Below are positions 8,737 to 15,738 of a stretch of 64,000 nucleotides of DNA, in pieces. Source of the stretch: FW021-bin31 sp964422465 (lineage in GTDB: Bacteria; Bacteroidota; Bacteroidia; Chitinophagales; Chitinophagaceae). The notes beneath the pieces are model-generated. The model was not told the DNA's origin, made no database searches, and saw only the letters and a program-made list of their open reading frames with translations. Where the stretch lies: contig CAYRBD010000006.1 in the NCBI GenBank assembly GCA_964422465.1, positions 1 to 64,000 of the forward strand, written 5' to 3'. The position numbers and the translations under genes are program-made. The number at the start of each line of letters is the position of its first letter. Position 1 is the first letter of the stretch.

Positions 8737-9420
8737 ATGAAAAAGATAAATTATGTTCTAATGGCGCTGATGGTTTTGTCTGTCACCTCCTGTGGTATAT
8801 TCAAAAATGAGGCTACAAGTTCCTTATATAACAAACACAACAGGGAAAGAGTGAAGGTTAAAAAAGGATTGTTCTCTTCCCGCCGGGCTTCCTTTGGAAA
8901 TTTTTCTACCAATAGCATTAAAGATGGGGTTGATAAGCGTATTATTTCTTTTAATAAAAAAGAAAACCCTTTTCATTTCACACTTTCCGAAGGTGAAAAT
9001 ATGCTCATAAATGTTCAGGCGCTTTATACGGATAAACCATCTCTAAGTGGTAAAGAGTTGCCTTCTTCCTTTTATAGTGCGAATATTTCAAAAATATTTT
9101 ACGCTTGGATTAGCGGCAGTGCTGCCAGTAATTTGAATAATTGGGAACTGATCCTGAAAAACCCTTCTTATGAAGAACTTGCGCAAAATGCAATAGTAGG
9201 GGAGTTGCGCAGTTCTAATGATTTCATTGATGTGCATTCTAATGATCGGTCGGGTAATCATAATTATGATGGACTTACTTATGAATTTCAACTGAAAGGA
9301 CTTCCCATTGCAGCGGTGCAGGTCAATGGTAAACGAAAATATGTGTGGATGGAATCCGGCCTTAATCAGGAGGTAAGATTGGCGCTGGCCGGGGCGATAT
9401 CTGCTATCTTGTTGAAATAA
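8737..9420 (+). CDS. Hypothetical lipoprotein
   Basis: 227 residues; I do not recognise the family. The N-terminus MKKINYVLMALMVLSVTSC is a lipoprotein signal with lipid-accepting Cys19. The mature part is basic at first (HNRERVKVKKGLFSSRR) and ends with a moderately hydrophobic segment (LALAGAISAILLK). There is no obvious enzymatic motif. It starts 10 bases after the lpxD-like gene, so cotranscription is likely and an outer-membrane or lipid A-related role is a reasonable guess but unproven. Its stop is immediately followed by the stop of the convergent dehydrogenase gene (9421), leaving no room for a terminator. Confidence 0.75.
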   Translation: MKKINYVLMALMVLSVTSCGIFKNEATSSLYNKHNRERVKVKKGLFSSRRASFGNFSTNSIKDGVDKRIISFNKKENPFHFTLSEGENMLINVQALYTDKPSLSGKELPSSFYSANISKIFYAWISGSAASNLNNWELILKNPSYEELAQNAIVGELRSSNDFIDVHSNDRSGNHNYDGLTYEFQLKGLPIAAVQVNGKRKYVWMESGLNQEVRLALAGAISAILLK

Positions 9421-10407
9421 TTACGTTGGGTTTTGCAATATAAAAGCCTTAGCCGCATCCGCAACCGTTTGTTCCAGGGGGATAAATTGAAAACCAGGAA
9501 ATTGTTTTAGTATTTTGCTGTTATCATAAAATACTTTTTGCCTCGCAGTGGTTGCTGTCTCTTTGGTAATGAGTTGTTTCTTTCCTGTGAGTCTTGCTTT
9601 TAACCAGGCTGCCCGCCAAACCAGCCCACTGATGAAAGTTCCGGCAGGCTGAAAAGTGGTGTTCAATCCCAGTTCTTCTTTTATGGTAATAAATAATTTT
9701 TTATAGGACCAGTTGGCGGTATTGATAATAAATCGTTCGTTGCTCACGGATGATTTCATCAGTTGAATCATAAGAGAAGCTACATCCCTGACATCTGTGA
9801 AACCATTGATCCCCGGAGTATAATAGTGAAATCCATCGGCTATATTTTTAATAAGCTTCGGCGCTCCTTCTTTCCAATACAAGGAAGGCCCGATAAAGAT
9901 TGAAGGGTTAACAATAGCTATGGGCAGTCCTTCTCCTGCTCCTCTCCATACCTCCATTTCGGCCTGATGCTTGCTTTTGGCATAAAGGGTATTGTTGGGA
10001 TGACTTTCCCAATCTATATTCTCGTTGATCGGTTTATTCAGTCTTGATCTTCCCAATGCAGCAACAGAACTGACATGAACAAGTTTTTTTATTTGGTGAT
10101 CAATGCAGGCATTTACGATGTTGGCTGTTCCTTCAACATTTATTTTGAATAAAGTTTCTTTTTCTTTAGGATCAAAAGAGACTTTTCCTGCACAATGATA
10201 CACCTGGGTTACATCCTGAAGGGCATGGCTCAGGAATATAACATCCAATAGGTCTCCTTTAACCCATTCAATCTTTTTGATAACATCCTGATGAAGATAT
10301 TTAAAAGATTGATCCCGGTAGATACAACGGATATGCTCTCCTGCTTGCAGAAGCTTTTCCAGAAGATGAGCGCCCAGAAACCCTGTACCGCCGGTAACAA
10401 GAACCAT
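9421..10407 (-). CDS. NAD-dependent epimerase/dehydratase (extended SDR, dihydroflavonol-reductase-like)
   Basis: 328 residues. The N-terminal Rossmann motif is VLVTGGTGFLGAHLLEKLL, the aspartate-containing VKGDLLD follows, and the catalytic YxxxK is seen in TLYAKSKHQAE, with Ser in VSSVAALG. This is the extended short-chain dehydrogenase architecture common to dihydroflavonol-4-reductase-like and sterol dehydrogenase-like proteins. The true substrate is not evident; Bacteroidota relatives are usually annotated only as NAD-dependent epimerases. It is encoded 17 bases downstream of pheS and may be cotranscribed with it. It is cytosolic, with no signal peptide. Confidence 0.88.
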   Translation of the reverse strand: MVLVTGGTGFLGAHLLEKLLQAGEHIRCIYRDQSFKYLHQDVIKKIEWVKGDLLDVIFLSHALQDVTQVYHCAGKVSFDPKEKETLFKINVEGTANIVNACIDHQIKKLVHVSSVAALGRSRLNKPINENIDWESHPNNTLYAKSKHQAEMEVWRGAGEGLPIAIVNPSIFIGPSLYWKEGAPKLIKNIADGFHYYTPGINGFTDVRDVASLMIQLMKSSVSNERFIINTANWSYKKLFITIKEELGLNTTFQPAGTFISGLVWRAAWLKARLTGKKQLITKETATTARQKVFYDNSKILKQFPGFQFIPLEQTVADAAKAFILQNPT

Positions 10408-10424
10408 AATAAATATTTTATTGG

Positions 10425-11459
10425 CTAAAGCCCTGCTCCTGCAAATTGCCGGAGGAACCGGAGATCATTTTCAGAAAACAACCGAAGGTCTTTAATCTGA
10501 TATTTTAACATGGTAATTCGCTCTATTCCCATTCCGAAAGCAAAACCAGTGTATTTTTCAGAATCAATTTTACAGTTTTCCAATACGTTGGGATGCACCA
10601 TACCACATCCTAAAATCTCAACCCAGCCGGTATGTTTACAAACTGCACAGCCGGCTCCTCCGCAGATCAGGCAACTGATATCCATCTCGGCGCTGGGTTC
10701 TGTAAAAGGAAAATAAGAGGGACGAAAACGGATACCTGTGTGACTGCCAAACATCTCTTTTACAAAATAATAAAGGGTTTGTTTAAGGTCGGCAAAGGAT
10801 ACCTGGTCATCGATATATAAGCCCTCTACCTGGTGAAAAAAGCAATGGGCGCGGGCTGAAATGGTTTCGTTTCGGAAAACACGCCCCGGACATATTATAC
10901 GGATAGGAAGCTGGCCCTGCTCCATTACCCGGACCTGAACGGAAGAGGTGTGAGTTCGCAATACCTTGTCAGGATTCCGCTGCAGGTAAAACGTATCCTG
11001 CATATCGCGTGCCGGGTGATCCGGAGGCAGGTTTAACGCGGTAAAATTATGCCAGTCATCTTCTATTTCAGGACCTTCTGCAATGCTGAAGCCTACCTTC
11101 TCAAAAATATTTATGATTTGCCTGCGTACGATGCTGATAGGATGCCGGCTGCCCAGCCGGTGAGGCTCTGCCGGCAGGGTGAGGTCCCTGTCCTGACTCT
11201 TCTCAGTTGCAGAGCCGGAAATGCTTTTTTTAGCCTCTTTAAACTTTTCTTCTGTGTAGCTTCTGAAGTCATTTAATTCTTTACCGAGTTGTTTTTTCTG
11301 CTCCCGGGGGACATTGCGCATTTCCGCAAACAAGGATTTTATAAGCCCCTTACTGCCTAAAAATCGAATCCGGAAAGCTTCTATTTCTTCCGGGCTTTTT
11401 GGGGAGAAAGCGGCCACCTCTTCCCGGTAGGTGCTGATTTGCTGTAATTGCTCCTTCAT
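10425..11459 (-). CDS. pheS: Phenylalanine--tRNA ligase alpha subunit
   Basis: 344 residues from ATG 11459; a TTG three codons upstream overlaps the promoter and is unlikely. PheS forms the alpha2beta2 class II synthetase that charges tRNA-Phe in the cytosol. The N-terminal coiled coil (to about 100) precedes the catalytic core with SRHPISIVRRQI, motif 2 (FRNETISARAHCFFHQVEG) and motif 3 (FGMGIERITMLKY). Length is typical. The beta-subunit gene pheT is not adjacent in this window, as is usual in Bacteroidota. The -7 box ends only 6 bases before the ATG, so the mRNA is nearly leaderless. Confidence 0.97.
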   Translation of the reverse strand: MKEQLQQISTYREEVAAFSPKSPEEIEAFRIRFLGSKGLIKSLFAEMRNVPREQKKQLGKELNDFRSYTEEKFKEAKKSISGSATEKSQDRDLTLPAEPHRLGSRHPISIVRRQIINIFEKVGFSIAEGPEIEDDWHNFTALNLPPDHPARDMQDTFYLQRNPDKVLRTHTSSVQVRVMEQGQLPIRIICPGRVFRNETISARAHCFFHQVEGLYIDDQVSFADLKQTLYYFVKEMFGSHTGIRFRPSYFPFTEPSAEMDISCLICGGAGCAVCKHTGWVEILGCGMVHPNVLENCKIDSEKYTGFAFGMGIERITMLKYQIKDLRLFSENDLRFLRQFAGAGL

Positions 11460-11465
11460 AAGATG

Positions 11466-11473
11466 CAAAGGTA
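11466..11473 (-). promoter_or_regulatory. Predicted -7 box of pheS
   Basis: The minus strand reads TACCTTTG, matching TAnnTTTG. The last base lies 6 bases from the pheS ATG, so transcription would begin at or next to the start codon. This supports the ATG at 11459 over the upstream TTG. Confidence 0.6.
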
Positions 11474-11542
11474 ACCAATGAATTTAATTTAAAGGGTTTG
11501 GCATGGAATATGTTATAGGGGCAGTGTTTTGAAAAAAAATAG

Positions 11543-11642
11543 NNNNNNNNNNNNNNNNNNNNNNNNNNNNNNNNNNNNNNNNNNNNNNNNNNNNNNNNNN
11601 NNNNNNNNNNNNNNNNNNNNNNNNNNNNNNNNNNNNNNNNNN
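11543..11642. other. Assembly gap (100 N)
   Basis: Exactly 100 N, the usual placeholder for a gap of unknown length. It removes the promoter and 5' leader of the NlpE/META lipoprotein and part of the region upstream of pheS. An unseen gene could lie here. Confidence 0.99.
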
Positions 11643-11646
11643 AAAA

Positions 11647-12417
11647 ATGAAAAATGTAATCTTATCACTATTGCCACTTTTTGCGATAATGGCGCTGGCC
11701 TCTTGTGGGACTTCCTCAAAAATGACAAAAAATGTTCCCGATGCTGCGCATAACAGTCAGAATTCTTTGGACTGGCCCGGTGTGTATATGGGCGTTTTAC
11801 CCTGTGCAGATTGCGAAGGCCTGCAGACAACTATCAGGGTGCTGAAAGATAGCGACTATCTTATCCAGACCAGATATTTAGGGACGGATGAAGAAAGTTC
11901 CTTTCGGGATTCAGGGCAATTCTCCTGGGATAAAAATGGCCGGATTATAACCCTGGATAATGGGAATAAATACCTTGTGGGAGAAAATAACCTTACACAA
12001 CTGAACCAGGATGGAAAGAAAGTAACTGGGGCCTTGGCAGATCATTATATTTTGAACAAAATGGATGAACAACTAACTGAAATTTATTGGAAACTGGTTT
12101 CACTAAAGGGCAAAAGAGTAGAAATGGACAGTGGTTTTCATAAAGAGCCTCATCTTATTTTAAAGGACAAAGATGCTCGTTTTGCAGGAAATGCTGGATG
12201 CAACAATTTTATGGGTTCCTACAAACTGGAGAAGGGGAATAAAATAAAGTTTTCCAAAGTAGCGAGTACATTGATGGCCTGTCCGGATATGGAAACAGAG
12301 AGTGCCTTTAAGGATGTATTGGAGAAGGCTGACCGTTATACTGTAGAAGGGAAGGAAATGACTTTATTTGCCGGCGCTACACCTTTAGCAAAATTTGAAG
12401 CTGTCTATTTCCATTAA
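11647..12417 (+). CDS. NlpE-like and META-domain lipoprotein
   Basis: 256 residues. A lipoprotein signal ends in IMALASC (Cys20). Residues about 45-135 form an NlpE-N-like domain: PGVYMGVLPCADCEGLQTTIRV with the CxxC pair, then SGQFSWDKNGRIITLDNG. Residues about 145-255 form a META (HslJ-like) domain with FAGNAGCNNFMGSYKL and TLMACPDMETE. NlpE relatives sense surface or lipoprotein-trafficking stress; META domains occur in heat-inducible or copper/novobiocin-resistance lipoproteins. This two-domain arrangement recurs in Bacteroidota and suggests an outer-membrane stress lipoprotein. It converges on hisF with two bases between the stops. Upstream control is hidden by the assembly gap. Confidence 0.88.
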   Translation: MKNVILSLLPLFAIMALASCGTSSKMTKNVPDAAHNSQNSLDWPGVYMGVLPCADCEGLQTTIRVLKDSDYLIQTRYLGTDEESSFRDSGQFSWDKNGRIITLDNGNKYLVGENNLTQLNQDGKKVTGALADHYILNKMDEQLTEIYWKLVSLKGKRVEMDSGFHKEPHLILKDKDARFAGNAGCNNFMGSYKLEKGNKIKFSKVASTLMACPDMETESAFKDVLEKADRYTVEGKEMTLFAGATPLAKFEAVYFH

Positions 12418-12419
12418 AA

Positions 12420-13175
12420 TTATAAACGAACAGAGATCCCTTCTTCCTGAAGATAATTTTTCAGAGAAGGGATTTCTATTTCTTTAAAATGAAAGATGCT
12501 GGCAGCGAGCGCCGCATCGGCATGAGCTTCTTTAAATACGGATGAGAAATGTTTCATGTTTCCTGCTCCCCCGGAAGCAATGACCGGAATAGGGAGTTCA
12601 TCAGCAAATTGTCGGGTAATGTCCAGTGCAAATCCGTTTTTGGTACCATCGTTATTCATAGATGTGAGTAAAATTTCACCGGCTCCTCTTTTCACTGCCT
12701 CTTTCCCCCAGTCTATGGCTAGGGTATCTGTTTTTACTCTGCCCCCGTTTAAATATACATACCAGTTTTCCTCCTCTAAATTAATATCGATAGCCACTAC
12801 CACACATTGACTGCCAAACTGTTCTGCCAGTTCTGTGATAAGTTCCGGTCTTTTGAAGGCAGCCGTATTGACTGATATTTTGTCTGCCCCGGCGTCCAGC
12901 AGTACTTGCACGTCTTCAATGGAACTAATTCCTCCTCCAACGGTAAAGGGGATATTGATGTTGCGGGCTATCCGGTTTACCAGTTCCGCCAGTGTTTTTC
13001 GTTTTTCATTTGTAGCTGTGATATCCAGGAATACGAGTTCATCAGCGCCCTGTCGTGTATATAATGCACCCAGTTCCACCGGATCGCCGGCGTCCCGAAT
13101 GTTTTCAAAATTTATGCCTTTTACGGTACGACCGTTCTTTATATCCAGGCAGGGGATGATACGTTTGGTGAGCAT
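12420..13175 (-). CDS. hisF: Imidazole glycerol phosphate synthase cyclase subunit
   Basis: 251 residues, a normal full-length HisF. It cyclises PRFAR with ammonia from HisH to give imidazole-glycerol phosphate plus AICAR. The (beta/alpha)8 barrel starts KRIIPCLDIKNGRTVKG with catalytic Asp11; a second aspartate lies in AIDINLEEE, and phosphate-binding motifs are VGGGISS, TSMNNDGTKNGF and IASGGAG. It is the last gene of the long trpE-to-hisF transcription unit and converges on the NlpE/META lipoprotein gene. Two 14-bp direct repeats fill the spacer between it and hisA. Confidence 0.97.
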   Translation of the reverse strand: MLTKRIIPCLDIKNGRTVKGINFENIRDAGDPVELGALYTRQGADELVFLDITATNEKRKTLAELVNRIARNINIPFTVGGGISSIEDVQVLLDAGADKISVNTAAFKRPELITELAEQFGSQCVVVAIDINLEEENWYVYLNGGRVKTDTLAIDWGKEAVKRGAGEILLTSMNNDGTKNGFALDITRQFADELPIPVIASGGAGNMKHFSSVFKEAHADAALAASIFHFKEIEIPSLKNYLQEEGISVRL

Positions 13176-13183
13176 ATTTTTTT

Positions 13184-13211
13184 CAGTTGGCAGTTTTCAG
13201 TTGGCAGTTCG
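13184..13211. repeat. Two tandem 14-bp repeats between hisA and hisF
   Basis: CAGTTGGCAGTTTT at 13184-13197 is followed directly by CAGTTGGCAGTTCG at 13198-13211. A related copy lies between hisH and hisA, and a shorter related string at 51391 onward. Confidence 0.85.
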
Positions 13212-13219
13212 CAAACATA

Positions 13220-13933
13220 CTAAAACTCCTGCAATTCTGTTACTGTTAAGTGTCCCTCGTATATCGCTTTTCCCACAATGGCCCCTTCACATCCAATCTC
13301 TTTTAACTTAACAAGATCGGCTATAGAAGATACTCCACCGCTGGCAATAAATTTTAACCCGGGAAAGCGGCTGATGATTTTTTTATACAAGGCAGTTGAC
13401 GGCCCTTGCAACAAACCGTCTTTCGATATATCAGTACAAAAGGCTTGTTTCAGGCCGTGTTGGATATTTTCCTCCAGAAAATTATAAACAGTTAATCCTG
13501 TTTGTTCTGTCCATCCATGAATGGCTATTTTCTCATTTTTGACATCGGCGCCCAGCAATATTTTTTCGCCACCGTATTCAGATATCCATTTGTAAAAATA
13601 TTCCGGCTTTTTTACGGCAATACTCCCGATGGTAGCTATTGCAGCACCCGCATTAAATACCGAACGGATATCCTGATCTGTCTTTATCCCACCGCCGAAG
13701 TCAATAGTAAGATGGGTGTGTGCAGCCAGGGTTTCTAAAACTTTTTGATTGATTACTTTCCCGGCTTTGGCGCCATCCAGATCTACCAGATGAAGCCGGG
13801 TCAGTCCTGCATCTTCAAAGGCCCTGGCTACTTCCAGGGGATTTTCGTTGTAGATTTTCTTTTGAGCATAATCGCCCTGCGTAAGACGTACGCACTTGCC
13901 GTCTATAATATCTATGGCGGGAATAATGATCAT
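13220..13933 (-). CDS. hisA: ProFAR isomerase
   Basis: 237 residues. HisA opens the ribose ring of ProFAR to PRFAR, the substrate of HisF/HisH. The barrel begins MIIIPAIDIIDGKCVRLTQG with catalytic Asp8; the second catalytic aspartate is in FCTDISKDGLLQGPS; phosphate loops are FGGGIKT and IASGGVSS. It sits between hisH and hisF near the end of the trp-his transcription unit. Its ATG is preceded by a spacer made almost entirely of a repeat related to the one before hisF. Confidence 0.97.
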   Translation of the reverse strand: MIIIPAIDIIDGKCVRLTQGDYAQKKIYNENPLEVARAFEDAGLTRLHLVDLDGAKAGKVINQKVLETLAAHTHLTIDFGGGIKTDQDIRSVFNAGAAIATIGSIAVKKPEYFYKWISEYGGEKILLGADVKNEKIAIHGWTEQTGLTVYNFLEENIQHGLKQAFCTDISKDGLLQGPSTALYKKIISRFPGLKFIASGGVSSIADLVKLKEIGCEGAIVGKAIYEGHLTVTELQEF

Positions 13934-13937
13934 AATC

Positions 13938-13956
13938 AGTTTTCAGTTGGCAATTT
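13938..13956. repeat. Third copy of the CAGTTGGCA-type repeat between hisH and hisA
   Basis: The string CAGTTTTCAGTTGGCAATT occupies nearly the whole hisH-hisA spacer and differs from the 13184 unit at single positions. Confidence 0.75.
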
Positions 13957-13957
13957 T

Positions 13958-14548
13958 CTAGGTAAGGTCTATGAAATTCTTAATGATCTGTTGTCCGGTA
14001 TCTGCTGACTTTTCAGGATGAAATTGCACCGCATAGAAATTAGCTTTGTGAATGGCTGCGCTGTAGGCCAATCCGTAATTTGCTGTAGCAATGGTTTCTG
14101 TACTTTTTTCTACATAATAACTATGCACAAAATAAACAAAAGCGTCTTCCGCTATCCCATTTAACAGGGGAGATGAAAAATTGTAAATATTGTTCCAGCC
14201 TACCTGGGGGATTTTAAGTGGGGGAGGAGCTTTAAATCGTTTTACTTTCATATCAAATATCCCCAAACAGTCTGCATCATTTTCTTCCGAATGCTTACAC
14301 ATCAATTGCATCCCCAGGCAAATGCCTAAAACCGGCTGCTTTAGGTTTAGAATAACTTTATCCAGGTTGTTAGCTCTTAAATACCGCATGGCAGAAGAAG
14401 CTTCGCCCACCCCCGGAAAGATGACTTTGTCTGCATTTTGTATCTGTTCCTGGTTATCAGTTACGGTAGCCGGGATGCCTAACCGTTCTAAAGCGTATAG
14501 CACAGAACGAATATTACCGGCATTGTATTTAAGGAGTACGATGTTCAT
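13958..14548 (-). CDS. hisH: Imidazole glycerol phosphate synthase glutaminase subunit
   Basis: 196 residues. HisH hydrolyses glutamine and channels ammonia to HisF. The class I amidotransferase triad is visible: Cys in PVLGICLGMQLM, then His and Glu in FYAVQFHPEKS. The start IVLLKYNAGNIRSVLYALERLG and oxyanion-side PGVGEAS are typical. It begins 9 bases after the trpA stop with no room for a promoter, so hisH-hisA-hisF are read as an extension of the trp operon. Confidence 0.97.
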   Translation of the reverse strand: MNIVLLKYNAGNIRSVLYALERLGIPATVTDNQEQIQNADKVIFPGVGEASSAMRYLRANNLDKVILNLKQPVLGICLGMQLMCKHSEENDADCLGIFDMKVKRFKAPPPLKIPQVGWNNIYNFSSPLLNGIAEDAFVYFVHSYYVEKSTETIATANYGLAYSAAIHKANFYAVQFHPEKSADTGQQIIKNFIDLT

Positions 14549-14557
14549 AATACCCTG

Positions 14558-15331
14558 TCAGGATAAAATATCTGAAATGAAATTGTGAATAACCTCCTCC
14601 ATGCGTCCTTCCTTCTGTAATGCTTTTATAAAGGCGGTGCCAATGATAGCGCCATGCGTATGTTTACAGGCGGCCTGGAAGGAGGCTTTATCTTTTATTC
14701 CAAACCCTGCTAATACAGGATGAGATAAATGACTTTCTTTTAAACGCTTTAAATAAAGTTCCTGTTTATTCCAATCTTTATCTTTACCGGTAGTGGAGGA
14801 AGAAGACACGGCGTAAATAAAACTGCTGCTCAGAGCATCTATTCGTTTTAACCGTTCATTACTGGTTTCCGGGGTTACTAAAAATATAAATGAGATACCA
14901 TATTCCTCAAAAAGGTCCTTGTAATCTTCTTCAAATTCATCTACCGGGATGTCCGGAAGAATGACACCCGATACACCACTCTCTCTGCAACATTTCAGAA
15001 AGGGTTTTATTCCGAATTGCAATACAGGATTGAAATAACCCATCAGAATGATGGGAATATGGATGTTTTCCTGATTGCTTTTTAATTGATTAAAAAGCAC
15101 TTCAAGAGAGATGCCGTTGGCCAGCGCCTGTTGGCTACTTGCCTGTATAACAGGACCATCTGCCAGCGGATCAGAAAAGGGCATTCCTATTTCAACCATA
15201 TTAACACCGGCACCCTGAAGTGCATCCAAAATCAGCATCGTATCCTGAAGGTGTGGATAGCCGGCAGTGAAATAGATATTCAGGATAGGTCTGTCTTTTT
15301 CCTTACTGAATAATTCTGTAATTCGGTTCAT
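14558..15331 (-). CDS. trpA: Tryptophan synthase alpha chain
   Basis: 257 residues. TrpA cleaves indole-3-glycerol phosphate and passes indole to TrpB. Motifs: FTAGYPHLQDT, VEIGMPFSDPLADGPVIQ with the catalytic Glu, ILMGYFNPV, GVILPDIPVDE with the catalytic Asp, and AVSSSSTTG plus GFGIKD for phosphate binding. The length is usual. Unusually, it is separated from trpB by a GroES-like gene and is followed directly by hisH. Confidence 0.97.
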   Translation of the reverse strand: MNRITELFSKEKDRPILNIYFTAGYPHLQDTMLILDALQGAGVNMVEIGMPFSDPLADGPVIQASSQQALANGISLEVLFNQLKSNQENIHIPIILMGYFNPVLQFGIKPFLKCCRESGVSGVILPDIPVDEFEEDYKDLFEEYGISFIFLVTPETSNERLKRIDALSSSFIYAVSSSSTTGKDKDWNKQELYLKRLKESHLSHPVLAGFGIKDKASFQAACKHTHGAIIGTAFIKALQKEGRMEEVIHNFISDILS

Positions 15332-15342
15332 TTAAATAATTT

Positions 15343-15723
15343 TTAAAAATCTTCTTCTCTTTCCAGCATCAGAATAGCGCTGTGAGGAACGATATAGTAT
15401 TTTTCACCCTGATATTTTATTTCGGTAGCTGCATTGAGCAGAAAGAGCACTAGATCTCCATCATTAGCCTGCAGAGGAATATATTTTATTTTTTCCTCTT
15501 CCGGCTTCCAGGATTCTTCATTATCTACCGGCAGAGGAATAACATACCCGGGACCGGTTTTTACGACATAGCCCTTTTGTACTTTTTCTTTTTCCTGTAC
15601 GCCGGGAGGGAGATAAAGGCCGCCATTACTTCTTTCACTGGGTTTTGCCGGTTTGATTAATACACGATCTCCAATGATGATCACTTTTTTGAGTTTATTG
15701 TCGGAAGTTAAATGGGTATCCAT
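15343..15723 (-). CDS. Divergent GroES/Cpn10-like protein within the trp operon
   Basis: 126 residues. The beta-barrel signature of chaperonin-10 is present: KVIIIGDRVLIKPAKPSERS near the start, GGLYLPPG, GYVVKTGPGY, DGDLVLFLLNAATEI, and a C-terminal KYYIVPHSAILMLERE. It is longer than typical GroES (about 95-100 residues) because of an N-terminal tail and a charged insert (about 65-85) in the roof-loop area. The mobile loop that binds GroEL is replaced by VQEKEKVQ-type sequence, so normal co-chaperonin function is doubtful. Spacings of 15 bases to trpB and 11 to trpA show it is cotranscribed. Its role in tryptophan synthesis, if any, is unknown. Confidence 0.82.
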   Translation of the reverse strand: MDTHLTSDNKLKKVIIIGDRVLIKPAKPSERSNGGLYLPPGVQEKEKVQKGYVVKTGPGYVIPLPVDNEESWKPEEEKIKYIPLQANDGDLVLFLLNAATEIKYQGEKYYIVPHSAILMLEREEDF

Positions 15724-15738
15724 AGCGTTGAAATTCTT

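Noticed and set aside
11460..11468. Upstream TTG start for pheS
   Set aside because: It falls inside the predicted promoter, so the codon would not be transcribed.
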